Assembly: GCF_947172395.1 (NCBI RefSeq)
Contig: NC_069084.1
Coordinates: 6,573,107-6,637,106, forward strand
Direction: 5' to 3'
DNA length: 64,000 nt
Source of the DNA: Bicyclus anynana
Lineage: Eukaryota; Arthropoda; Insecta; Lepidoptera; Nymphalidae
A model generated the notes under the pieces. It did not search any database. It was not told the origin of the DNA and was given only the letters and a program-made list of their open reading frames with translations. Positions 1-12,400 of this stretch are shown piece by piece. The position numbers and the translations under genes were made by a program. Each line of letters starts with the position of its first letter. The first letter of the stretch is position 1.

Positions 1-348
1 ATTATCAATAAACGTTATTCTTAACATAAAACGAAGTCACTTCCCGCCGTCTGTACCCTAAGATCTTTTAAACGCAATGGATTTTCATCATAAGACAGAG
101 TAACTTAAAATTAGCTTTATTCATACAATCAACATATCTTTTTACGCGTATGAAGTCGCGGGCATCAATTAATGTGTCATAAAATAACAAAGAATACAAG
201 TACATTTACTAGAAGCACCTACCTACATAACAATGTCCATGAAGTCGACGCGCGATAGAGCGGTCGTATGTCAAGTGGCGCGGAAAGCGATAGCGCGATT
301 TATGTTATCCCTTCTCTCCACGTGTGATATATTACAGAGTTTTGGTAG

Positions 349-675
349 CGAATTGTTCGCCACAAACAACACTATTACTGCTTCATTACCGATAAATTGC
401 AGGAATTGAAGTGGTATGAATACAATAGGAAACTTAAGCTAGCTTATAACTATACAAATCATGCCCACGTGGAATGGTGGCAAGAATACTGGCTGAATTT
501 CTGCAAAAATGAGCAAGCCCTTCTGTCACCAGTGCATACAATCAGCCGCGGTACAATTCTTCGAAGAAGTTTTCAGAATGAATCCAAATTAAACTTGGCA
601 CGGTTTGACACCTTAATGTGGAGAAGGTTAAAGGATACCTACTTTTTATTGCAAAATAAAATAAGAAGGGAGTGA
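349..675 (+). CDS. Unrecognised ORF or terminal-exon-like fragment in the left arm
   Basis: The frame is open from 349 (after a TAG at 346-348) to a TGA at 673-675, about 108 codons with no ATG near its start. A splice-acceptor-like TTGCAG lies at 397-402, followed by a peptide beginning ELKWYEYNRKL and rich in Trp, Tyr and Lys. An AATAAA lies directly after the stop. The inverted copy near 20080-20170 keeps the same frame for about 20 residues (YCFITEKLQELKWHEHNRKL) and then diverges. I do not recognise the family. It could be a captured host exon or part of a mobile element; a working gene is unlikely. Confidence 0.3.
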   Translation, partial: RIVRHKQHYYCFITDKLQELKWYEYNRKLKLAYNYTNHAHVEWWQEYWLNFCKNEQALLSPVHTISRGTILRRSFQNESKLNLARFDTLMWRRLKDTYFLLQNKIRRE

Positions 676-1079
676 AATAAAGGTTGAAAGTTTGTTTGGA
701 AAGTCCTTCATTTAAAAACATACAAATATAATGTTATTCAAGAATTTTTAAAACTCAACCCCTAATATGGTGAAATAGAGGTTAAAAGTTTACATTGATT
801 TCCATGCACATGAAGTCTCGGGCGTTTGCTAGTTTTAAATATGACAAATATTCCCGTTCCCATCGAATAGTCGGAAAAATTTGTGTTAGGAGTAAACACG
901 ACAATTTTATAGTCTTGTGGGCGGGTATCGATCCACCACCTCCCAGTGAGCTCATCACTCATCATTGTTGTTGAAAGTTTGGAGGCATATTTAAAATTAT
1001 AAATAAGTATATTAAAAGTATATTAAAAATTAAGTATATTAAAATTTTTAATGTTACCTACTAATATACTAACAATATA

Positions 1080-1300
1080 TGGATTTGTAATTCTGAAATA
1101 AAATAAATTATTATTATTATTATTATTATTATATTGGAAATTCGTACATATGGTGACATCCCCGTGACCCAGTCATCAGGCGACCAGTCAGAATATCGTG
1201 GGGTTTCAGCAGGTTGAAGTCCGACATAACCTTCCATAAGATTTCCACACGTAAAAAAGGAGCGTGGGCTGAGGCTCCTACTATAGATTAGTGAAATATC
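1080..1300 (-). repeat. LINE-like 3' end with (TAA)n tail
   Basis: Read on the minus strand, a short coding-like stretch ending in a SPDDWVTG-type peptide is followed by a run of about eight TAA units (plus-strand TTA repeats, 1108-1132). Such microsatellite tails are typical of some non-LTR elements. It lies in the left arm and has no counterpart in the right arm, so it probably inserted after the duplication. Confidence 0.4.
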
Positions 1301-2263
1301 CATAAACAGAGTATGGTATGGTAGCTTTGTAAGGTAGCAGGTACCAAGGGTTCAGATTCTATTTGCAACTTTGCAGCGCACGCAACGGAAGTTCTCAAAA
1401 GGAATATTTTCCGAATAAAAAAGTTCTTGACATTAACCAAACAAACAAAGATACTTTTCAGTTCTATAATACTAGTATAGACTAGTAGAACTCCACAAGT
1501 TTTAACTGAGTTTTCATTCAGGAGGGAAAACGGGAAGGGAGCATTTTCATAACAAAAAAGAAAGATGATGATGGTTCGCCAAGAAAATTTAGTCCAAATT
1601 ACTACAGAAGTACAAAACCCACCACGTGGTTTAAAACATAAATTTGTCTAAGTTTAAAATACGCAAACCTTAGATTAGACTATTTGACTTTCAAAGAACT
1701 TAACGCAAACACAGAAGCTAGAGTTTCTAACATATTAGAGCACAACACCAACATTTTACTTTCCACAATCTTGAAAATTTCGCTCTAATAGGAAAACTTT
1801 GTTTGCTATAAAACTACAAGTTCTTACTCGTAGACACCATATAATATTATGACGTTGGAACAGTGAAAAATTAATCTAACTTACAGCTCAGCACTTTTAG
1901 TTGGTAATGGTTTGGCTTAGTTGAACTTTTTCCTTCACTTTATGATTATGTACGGCACTCGGTTTAACTTTGAATAATACGATTTCTTATTGTATGTAAA
2001 ATTCAATATTAGATATTATAAAAATTTAATAATATACTTGATCATTTAGGTACTTTCTTTTTCTTATTTAGTACCTATCCAATTTAAGGCGGGACACAAG
2101 TCATTTTATAAAATGTAAATATAACAAATGCTGACAATATTTTAGCAGGCGCTTACCACTTCGACCGCAAAATCAATTTTTTAGATATTTGGGCTAGATT
2201 TAGATTAGGTACTTATTGACAGTTGTGAAGAGTCAAACTCCAGACAAGATAAGACACAATTCT

Positions 2264-2491
2264 GTGCAGACTCTGTCTAGAGACAGAGCAAACACCTCTG
2301 CACATGCTGTGTAATGGCCCAACTGTAATACATAAACGCAACCTCCATCTAGGCCTAGGGCATTTGATCGTAAACCCGGAGGAGGTAAAATACATCCCAG
2401 TCAAGAAACTGCTGCTGTACCTGGCGGCAACCAGTATTGGAGAGGAGATCTGGTCTGTGGAGATCACAATAGATCAGAAACGGTCAACGTG
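2264..2491 (+). pseudogene. C-terminal fragment of a non-LTR retrotransposon ORF2
   Basis: The frame encodes a C-terminal CCHC cluster (C-x2-C-x7-H-x4-C, within CRLCLETEQTPLHMLC) followed by an HLG...PVKKLLLYL region and a stop at 2489-2491. This layout is seen at the ends of R1/jockey-type LINE proteins. There is no reverse transcriptase in front of it, so it is a dead fragment. The same fragment occurs on the minus strand at about 16377-16960, interrupted by a SINE. Confidence 0.65.
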
Positions 2492-2905
2492 ATTCCTGCA
2501 GAGCCAAAACATAAAGAAGAAGTAGCAAAGAAAGAGAAAATCGGTGAAATTAATTTAAAGGAAATTATCGTCCGCCACGCAACGTTTTATAAATACAAGT
2601 CATCATCATCAGTCTATGCTAATAGCTCACAGCTAAGCTAGGCCTCTTTCCTTATATAGGACGAAATTTATAGCTTAGACTAACCGAGTTACTCCAATAT
2701 GCGGAATAAAGATGAATATAACAAGCGCTATCAACATTTTAAAATTAAAATTTGTTATGATAATGACCGGGCTGGACAGCCTAATGTGCAACCTACTACT
2801 GAAAATTTCTTGGATGGAAGAAAAACCCAGTACTTTACACCTTGACCTGGGACTCGAATATGATTCGTAGACAACTAGGACAACAAGATTAACATAGATA
2901 AACCT

Positions 2906-3300
2906 TTTTTTAATTCACTACTTGTACCTTGTACTTTATGTCGGTTACATAAGGCTTATATTTTAGTTTTGTTATATCGAAGCAATTAGTCTAAAACTTA
3001 TACTCGTATATGCAACTATCAACTTCATTCAGCCAATCAAATCAAAATATACCTTGTACCTTTATTATTTTATCTTCAATACTTTCTTTTAATTATTACA
3101 CCGCAAATATTTACTGGTTGAATATTGTTGTCTTCCTCAACGAGATGTGGATCGAAAATGTAGGCACAGGGTTATTTAATTTAATATTCTCATAGCGTCG
3201 ATAAGAATAATAATTGCGAACATTAAAGCGATAATACAATATAGTTTGTAAATCATTATATAATAATATAATAATTAAAGATAGTTATAGATATCTTCAT
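2906..3300. other. Unique AT-rich spacer before UGT gene A
   Basis: I see no repeat or coding signal here. The match to the right arm stops near 2905. The end of this stretch borders the candidate promoter of UGT gene A. Confidence 0.5.
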
Positions 3301-3328
3301 TATATAATAAATGTTGTGACGTTCAGTT
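3301..3328 (+). promoter_or_regulatory. Candidate core promoter of UGT gene A
   Basis: A TATATAAT sequence at 3301-3308 lies about 22-24 bases before TCAGTT at 3323-3328, which fits the arthropod initiator TCAKTY. Transcription starting near 3325 would give a 5' UTR of about 128 bases before the ATG at 3453. This rests on motif spacing only. Confidence 0.4.
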
Positions 3329-3452
3329 TAACATTGCCTCCTATTGACTGATGTTGTGTTTTCATCCAAATTTTACAGTGCCTCTTGTTTGTAATATAAA
3401 GTATTAATAATTTGTGCGTTAAAAATTGATAATACCTACAGTCGAAATCAAA

Positions 3453-6400
3453 ATGATTGTAAAAAAATTGATCTGTGTCTTGATTTTGGTTCAACTGTTA
3501 GAAATATCAAAATCCGCAAAAATATTAGCAGTTTTACCAATTCCTGTTTTAAGTCATCAAATGGTGTTTCGAGAGTTAACACAAGAGCTGGCAAGACGTG
3601 GTCACCAAATTACGGTTGCCACCGGATTTCCTTTATATCCAAAAGGACAGGCGCCAGCTAATTATACTGAGATTGATATACGTCCAGTGACAGACAATGT
3701 ACGTGCACATCTATTAAATGAAGATATAAAATCATCGGATGATATGGTCGCTCAGTTTGAAGTGACTTTTAGAGCAGGTACTCGAATAATTGAGGGATTA
3801 CTTGAATTTGAAGATATGGACAATTTAGTCAAAGATAAAAATGCCCATTTTGATCTAATTTTCATAGAAGACTGCGCAAAATCAATGTTGATCTATTCTC
3901 ACATATTTAATGCGCCGGTTATAGAGATAAGTTCCTTTGGCGGCACTTTCAAGACGTTTGAGGCAGTAGGTGCACTGACACACCCAATCTTATATCCTCT
4001 TGCTGTCAGACAAAAATATAATGATCTGTCGATGTGGGAAAAAATTTCAGAGTTATATCTGTTATACAAAATCGAAAAACTGTACAATGATGCTGACACT
4101 TTGGAAACAGAGCTAATACGAAAACGTTTCGGAAAAAACACTCCAAGCATTCATGACCTACAAAAAAATATACACATGTTGTTTTTGAACATACATCCTA
4201 TTTGGGATTCAAATCGACCTGTTCCTCCTAATGTTATATACTTAGGAGGTCTGCATCAGAAACCGCACAACGATTTACCTGAGGTAATTAAACTAAGCTA
4301 ATAATTTACTTACTAATCGTAGACCATTTATTGCTTGACTGTAAAAAACTTAGAATAAATTGGCTTATTCAACGCATACACGGTAAGGGCAATAAACTAT
4401 TTAAGGCAGCATTCGAAATAAACCATTAGATAAAAAAATATTGTCACAGTTATCATGATTATTGAATAATTCCTTTAGGTACGCCCAAAAAAAATTACTT
4501 TTTAAATCAGTCTGGCAAACCAAAGTAACAACAAACAAATAAAAATACTATGTATGACTATTTTATCTTATACCTTGATTATTATATATATTTATTTATA
4601 GTTATTTAGACTTTATTTTTATTTTTAGTCAGAAAGTTCTTAAAACACAAAGACTAATTGAACTTGTACATGATGTTATGATGAAATCTAAGATCTATCT
4701 TATCTTATCGTGCTGATTTGGAAGGGATATCGCTTGTTTGACCAATATGTCTAGTATGTTATTCTCATGGCAACGTACCTACAATACTATCTAATCTCCT
4801 TCTATACTAATAATATAAAGCTGAAGAGTTTGTTTGTTTGGGTAGTAAAACGCGCTAATCTCAGGAACTACTGGTCCGATTTGAAAAATTCTTTCAGTGT
4901 AAGATAGCCCATTTATCTAGTAAGGTTAAAGGCTATATATTATTCCTGTATTCCTACGGGAACGGGAACCACGCGGGTGAAACAGCTAGTAATAAATACT
5001 AATAATAATACATTTACTAAATAATTAATTATTTTTTATAAATTTAATCTCAAAAACATAATATTACTCATTAGTTGGAGTGAAAGAGGACATGTATTTA
5101 AAGGGAGTGGATGAAGAGTAGACGAGTTCTAAAGACGAATGGTGATGAGTGACATATTTTGTTGACCCCACTTTACTTAAATACTTAAAATACATTCTAG
5201 TATTACGCATAGTTGGCATCCTAAGGTGCTGAAACCCTGCACTAGAAAGCGCAGTGTTGATCGATCCCCCAGTTGGACTGACGACATCATCAAGCAAGTC
5301 CGTCTAGTCAAGTCACTGGTTGCAGGCGGCTCAGGATTCTGATCTTTGGATGTTCCTACAAAAGGCCTATGTCCTGCAGTGGACGTCAATCGGCTGATAT
5401 GATGATGATGATTATGTATAGATAAAATAATTTTAATAAATTTTTACTTACCCTATATTTATTAATTTCATCGTATTCGATCAAATTAATTATTAGGCCG
5501 GCCGCATACACTTGTTTTTCGTATTCGTTTTCCTAATGCGTTATATCGATTTGGAATTACGTGAGACTATCACAGAGTGTACGTTTTATTCTCATTCGGA
5601 ATGTAGGTAAAATTATTAACGCAAGGGTTTGCATTCGTTACGTACGCGCAGAGTTAGTTCCGTTCGGAAAAAAGGTACATAGGTATTATGATTTCATCGG
5701 ATTCGAAGAAAAACGTATAATAGGCCGGTCTTAGATCTCAGACAACCTCGGCAACGCGTCCTTGATATGGTGTTGATAAGATAGAGTGTGTTTTTAAAGA
5801 TAATATTTTTATACTTACAGGATTTAAAATCATCTCTTGACGCTTCAAACAATGGTGTTATATATGTCAGTTTTGGAACCAACGTTGATACGACAATACT
5901 ACACGCTGAAAAACTACAAATATTTGTTAACGTCTTTTCCAAACTGCCGTATGACGTGTATTGGAAGTGGAATGACGAAAATCTGCCCAAATTATCTAAA
6001 AATATTAAGGTTATGAAATGGTTTCCTCAATCAGATTTATTAAGTAAGTATGATTTTTTCGCTATGAGTGATTATTGGATAATCGTCAGTGTATATTTTT
6101 CCCCCTCTACAGACCTTTTTTTTGAAAGCTATAGTAACGCAAAGATGTTTAAAAAAAAGCAGAATCGCTACAACTCCGTAAGCGTGTAATTCGTCTAAGC
6201 GTTTGTGGGCTACTCTCGCCCATATCATATTATATTATGTAATATTTAAAATATTAGCGCGCGGCATTAGTGTGCGTAGTCATGTACGAGGCGACACACA
6301 CACGCGCAAGCCGCGAGCGGTACGCGCGGGCGATCGCCCGCCGCCCGGCTGACAGTCCGCACGAGTACCTACGCTCTGCTGCAGTCGGCGACAAATTATA

Positions 6401-9400
6401 TTTAATTTAGTATTAGTGAATCTTGTTTTATATAATAGGGACCACATTTACCCTATACTGGTGACCCTGGTTAAGAACAACAATGAGTGACAACGGTACG
6501 AAAATTGCACCAGCAAGAAAGAAATACGATTGCCACATTGCCACGCGGTGCGCAAACAAGTTTCGCGCTTCAACGGGCGGTCACGTACGGACATCGCAGC
6601 CATTTTATACAGAACCGATGGCAGATTTAGCGGACCGAGTGCATGATACAATATCATCAGAGACCGTCGCCGCCGTATCAACGAGCAATCAGGTACAAGA
6701 TTTGTCGGAAAAAATCGCAGAACTAAAAAGGATAGTGCGGCAACTTACCCTAAAACTTGAAGACGACACGGAACCGTCATATCGTTCTAGCAGCCGCTCC
6801 AAATCTCACAACCGACACCACAAAAATACACCGCGACAAAGCATAAAATCTAACACGAGCAAGCAGAATAACCCGGTATGTTATTATCATAATAAATATG
6901 GTGACGAAGCACGCAAATGTAAAAAACCCTGCGAGTACAAAATGTCGGTAAACACGACAGTGGCCACAAACGATTGCCCTTCGTCGTCGCGTCGCCTCTT
7001 CATTACCGATCGCAAAACGAAGACCCAGTTCCTGGTGGACACCGGCAGTGATCTCTGCGTCTTCCCACGGTCAAGCCTGAAGGACAAGCGAGCACCCACG
7101 GGCTACACCTTGGCAGCAGCCAACGGTTCAACGATCGCGACCTACGGCTTCGCTTACTTCGAGCTGAACCTAGGACTTCGACGCGTATACCCGTGGCGTT
7201 TCGTTGTAGCAGACGTAACTAAACCCATAATTGGTGTTGACTTTCTAGTGCATTACGGCTTAGTTGTAGATGTTAAAAATAAGAAACTTATTGATAATCT
7301 TACATCATTATCAACCACTGCATGTATTTCTTCTTCTTTCAGGGATATAGTTTCTGTCAAAGTGGTCACTGGAGAATCACGATACCATTTGTTATTGGCA
7401 CGTGATTTTCCAGACATCACACGTCCAGCCGGCACTCATCGCACTATACCTCATAACACACAACACCACATACGCACAACACCAGGCCCTCCCGTCTCTT
7501 CCCAACCCAGACGCCTCGCTCCAGACAAATTGAAGATTGTTAAACAGGAGTTCGAAGCCATGCTCGCCAACGGCACTGCGAGGCCTTCGGATAGCCCGTG
7601 GTCGTCTCCTCTTCACCTGGCCCCGAAGAAGGACAATGGGTGGCGGCTTTGCGGGGACTATCGGCGACTGAATGCCCGGACCATCCCTGACAGGTACCCG
7701 ATCCGCCATATACACGACTTTACCCATAGTATCGCTGGCTGCAAGGTCTTCAGCACGATTGATCTGGTGAAAGCCTACAATCAAATACCGGTCTGCGCGG
7801 AAGATATCCCTAAAACTTCGATTTCAAGTCCAATAGGGATGTTCGAGTTCCCCTACATGAACTTTGGTCTCCGAAATGCAGGGCAAACCTTCCAGAGGTT
7901 CGTCGACGAGATGACGCGTGGGCTGGACTTCATCTACTGCTACATAGATGACTTTCTAATTTTCAGCAGAGACGAGGCTGAACATGAGAGCCATCTGCGG
8001 CAGATATTCAGCAGGCTACGGGACTACGGAATGGTAATCAACGTGTCCAAGTGCGTTTTCGGTGCGCCCGAGGTAACCTTCCTAGGTTACAGCATCTCGG
8101 AGGCCGGAACCAAACCCTTGGACACGAAAATCCAAGCCATACGCGACTTTCCTCCGCCGAAGGACATTAAGGCACTGAGACGCTTCCTGGGTATGGTCAA
8201 CTTCTACAGGCGATTCCTGCCCCACGCCGCCCAGACTCAGGCTCCCCTTAACGCCCTTCTCATGGGAACGGCAAAAGGTTCCACTCCCGTCAACCTAACC
8301 GGCGATGCTTTGCAGGCATTTTCAGAGACCAAAGAAAGCCTCTCCAACGCTGCTCTTTTAGCACATCCAGACTGTCAAGCCAAGTTATCACTGGTAACAG
8401 ACGCCTCCGACACTGCGATGGGTGCTGTTTTACAACAGCTACAGGATGATGCATGGCAGCCTCTAGGTTTCTTTTCCCGCAAGCTGAGTCCAGCTCAACA
8501 AAAATATTCACCCTACGATCGCGAGCTTCTAGCGATCTACGAGGGCATAAAATACTTTCGCCACATGGTCGAAGCGAGACATTTTACTATCTACACGGAC
8601 CACAAACCGATAAGTTTCGCGTTTCATGAAAAGAAACAGAACTGTTCGCCTAGGCAGTTCCGTCACTTGGACTTTATCTCCCAGTTCACCACCGATATAC
8701 GACATATATCTGGCAAAGACAACGTTGTCGCCGATCCACTGTCGCGCATCGAGGAACTGGGAGCTCCAATTAGTCTCGCAGACCTGGCAAAATCTCAAGC
8801 CGACGACTCAGAGTTGGCTAATTATCTTGAGGACAACACATCCTTACGTCTCAAGAAGATGAACTTACCTGGGAGTCACGTACCTTTGTACTGTGATGTC
8901 AGTACACCGACACCCAGGCCATTCATCACCAAACCCTTTCGGAGACAACTCTTCGAGAGCCTTCACAGTCTCAGCCACCCAGGCGCCAACGCTTCCGCCA
9001 AACTGGTTGCTGAACGTTTCGTTTGGCCTGGCGTGCGAAAAGACTGCAGAGAATGGTCTAAACACTGCCTTGCTTGTCAGCGCGCAAAGGTGACAAGGCA
9101 TGTCTCCTCTCCGTTGGGCACATTCGAACTCCCTCGTGCCCGATTCCAATTCATTCACTGCGACATAATCGGCCCCCTCGCCATTTCACAGGGATACCGC
9201 TACTGTCTCACCATAGTGGATCGTTTCACACGCTGGCCTGAAGTCACACCAATGGTCGACATGACTGCCGAAACAGTTGGGAAGGCACTAATATCCTGGA
9301 TATCCAGATTTGGATGTTTCACGGATGTTGTCACAGATCGCGGACGGCAGTTTGAATCTGCTCTTTTCCAATACCTTGGAAAAGTGATTGGATTTAGACA

Positions 9401-12400
9401 CCGCAGAACAACCGCGTATCACCCAGCTTGCAACGGCCTCGTGGAACGATTCCACAGACAGCTAAAAGCGGCTATAATGTGCCATGCTGATGTGAATTGG
9501 GTTGACTCCCTGCCGCTTGTCTTACTCGGCGTAAGGAGCGCATATAAAGAGGACCTACAGACGTCGTCGGCCGAGTTGGTCTATGGTGAGCCGTTACGGC
9601 TACCTGGAGAATTTTTCCAGCCAACAGCTCCCGAGTCCACCGACATTACTGACTTTACCACTCGGTTGCGTCAACTTACTCTTAGGTTACAACCATCACC
9701 TGCAGCACGGCACAGCAAAGACAAAATATTTATTTTTAAAGATTTAAATACATCTTCGCACGTATTTTTACGGGAAGGAGCAGTGCGTGGCTCTTTACAA
9801 CCACCCTATTCCGGCCCCCACCAAATAATCGAGCGTAACGATAAATTTTTCACAATTTCAGTTAGAGGTAAAAGTGTCAACGTATCTATAGATCGCCTTA
9901 AACCTGCTTACATACAAAATGACACTTCTCCTATACCCAAACCTACCCAACCTCCCCCTTCTAAACCTAACTTCAATCCCCTATCAAAGCCTAAACACAA
10001 AACAAAACATAACACAGAACACCCTATACAACATAACACAGAACACCCTATACAACTTAACACAGAACACCCTATACAACGTAAACAAAACACTCCGACT
10101 CAAGAAAACGTCAAAAAGACGCGTTCGGGACGCGTAGTACGTTTTCCTGATTTTTACAGACCAACATAATTTCATACAATATTTAAATATTATTTCACAA
10201 GTGTCGAGCAATCGAAACGCACTTCGCCGTTGCACCGGTAAACCGGTTATAGATAAGGTGAAGCACAGCGCTCGCTGTTTCGATGTTTTAGCGAGCGCCT
10301 ATTTCATTACCTACAACTTTGTTATTACGCTCGCAAATTATTTACATGTATTGACGTTTTTCGGTTAAAATATAAATTATTTCTCTTATATTTTGTTATA
10401 GTAGTAGTAATCATGTTCTAATTTAACTGTCTAATGTATTTAGTTATTTCTTTTTACTTAGTTTAATTTGTATTAGGTAATAAATTATTGTGTTACATGT
10501 TTTGATCTGCAAATAGGTATTGAGTTGTGTTATCGCTTTCACAATATTTTATTTTTTCTCTCATTGTAATATAAATATCAATATAAATAGTTACTTAACA
10601 CGATATCACTATGCATTCACTCACCATCAGGTGAGACTGCAGTCAAGGGATTTGTAATTTAAAAAATATACATTTATCTCATCGACCTTAACCAGGTCTC
10701 TTGGGGGGGAGTGATGTGGGCTACTCTCGCCCATATCATATTATATTATGTAATATTTAAAATATTAGCGCGCGGCATTAGTGTGCGTAGTCATGTACGA
10801 GGCGACACACACACGCGCAAGCCGCGAGCGGTACGCGCGGGCGATCGCCCGCCGCCCGGCTGACAGTCCGCACGAGTACCTACGCTCTGCTGCAGTCGGC
10901 GACAAATTATATTTAATTTAGTATTAGTGAATCTTGTTTTATATAATAGGGACCACATTTACCCTATACGTTCTCAAATTAGACTATTCTATAAATATTG
11001 AATTTATTTAAAACTAGCGGACGCCCGCGACTTCGTCCGCGTGAAAGTAGATGTAGACTTTTATCTACCTCTACCCTACCCCTACCCTGCCCTACCCTAC
11101 TCCTTCCCTACCCTACGCTAGTCCCTACCCCTACTCTACCCTACCCATTAAGGCTGCACACGCGACGGAAGCTTAAAAAATGCAGTAACTTCTCCCGTTT
11201 TCCCAACATTTCCCTTCACTGCTCTGCTCCTATTGATTGTAGCGTGATAAAAACCTGCCTAGAAGTATGAAGAATAATTGTGCTAAGTTTCGTTAAAATC
11301 CGTTGAGTAGTTTTTGTTTCAATAACGAACATACCACGCGGCGAAAGCTTAAAAAATTGAGTAACATCTCCCGTTTTCCCAACATTTTCCTTCACTGCTC
11401 TGCTCCTATTAATCGTAGCGTGATGAAAAGTATACTATAACCTGCCCAGGAGTATGAAAAATAATTGTAGCAAGTTTCGTTAAAATCTGTCGAGTAGTTT
11501 TTGTTTCTATAAAGAACATACAGACAGACAGACAAAAATTTTACTGATTGCATTTTTGGCATCAGTATAGACCACTAATCACCCCCTGATAGTTATTTTG
11601 GAAATATATTTCATGTACAGAATTGACCTCTCTACAGATTGATTATAAGTATAGATTAAGATTTTAAATTTAATATAAGTCTGAATTTTACAGGACATCC
11701 AAAAGTGAAACTTTTTATAACTCAAGCAGGCTTGCAATCTACAGATGAAGCTATTGCTGGTGGCGTCCCAGTTATTGGTGTACCAATGATGTGGGACCAA
11801 TGGTTTAACGCAGATAAATATGTACAGTTAAAAATTGGTTTAAATTTGGATATTAACACACTCACAGAAACTAAATTAAGGAATGCTATAGAAACAGTTC
11901 TTGACAACAAAAAGTGCGTTATATCTTATACATATTAAATATTTATTAAATTATATAATATATAGTAGAAGTTAGTTCTCTCTGCGTGATCGTATCCGAA
12001 ATGAGGAATTTCGCAGAAGAACCAAAGTCATCAAGTCGCGATGCAAAAGTGACAATGGGCAGGGCACATACTTCGAAGAGAGGGTGGCCGATAGGGTGCC
12101 AACCGTAAAGCGCAGTGTTGGTCGAACCCCACTAGATAGACCGAGTATATGAAATGGGTTGCAGGGAACTGTTGGATGCTGGCAGCTCGAGACCGTAGTG
12201 CTTAGAAGTCCTATGGCCAAGAGGCCTATAGCCAACAGTGGACGTCCATAGGCTGTTAACGATGATGATGATAATGATGAAAGCATTGCTCTTCGTGACA
12301 TATTTCAACCGGCAAAACACTATCGCAATTACTTCTGCTGCTAAGCAGCATTGGTTTACACTATCCCGTAAAATGTGTTCTTTGCGCTTGAGGCTTAGGT

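Larger units (their letters stand above)
1..2905 (+). repeat. Left arm of a large inverted duplication
   Basis: This segment matches the reverse complement of 15945-20600 in the same order along its length. I matched blocks by eye at 1-460, 830-1000, 1565-2180, 2260-2530 and 2560-2905. The left arm is shorter because the right arm carries later SINE and MITE insertions. The match is still present at base 1, so the arm probably continues beyond the window. The arm contains a LINE C-terminus (2264-2491), a LINE tail (1080-1300) and an unrecognised ORF (349-675). It may be a segmental duplication or two copies of one long composite repeat. Confidence 0.82.
6204..10968 (+). mobile_element. Ty3/gypsy LTR retrotransposon, CsRn1-like, in UGT A intron 2
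   Basis: A 4765-bp element with two 254-bp LTRs, a tRNA-Trp-type primer site, one long gag-pol frame, a purine-rich tract and a 4-bp target duplication. A TGGTGACCC primer site together with a Gag zinc finger of C-H-C-C type is characteristic of the CsRn1 group. It lies in the sense orientation inside UGT intron 2. I found no difference between its LTRs, so the insertion is young. Gag is truncated, so this copy probably depends on Gag supplied by other copies. Confidence 0.92.

Noticed and set aside
5788..6189. Reading UGT A exon 2 as a separate 133-codon gene
   Set aside because: It begins in intron 1 and runs past a clear GTAAGT donor. It is exon 2 with intron read-through.
7392..7784. 130-codon minus-strand ORF within the LTR element
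   Set aside because: It lies antisense to the reverse transcriptase coding region and has no features of its own.
10998..11270. 90-codon Pro/Leu/Thr-rich plus-strand ORF
   Set aside because: It reads through CCCTAC repeats of a Helitron-like element; low-complexity translation.
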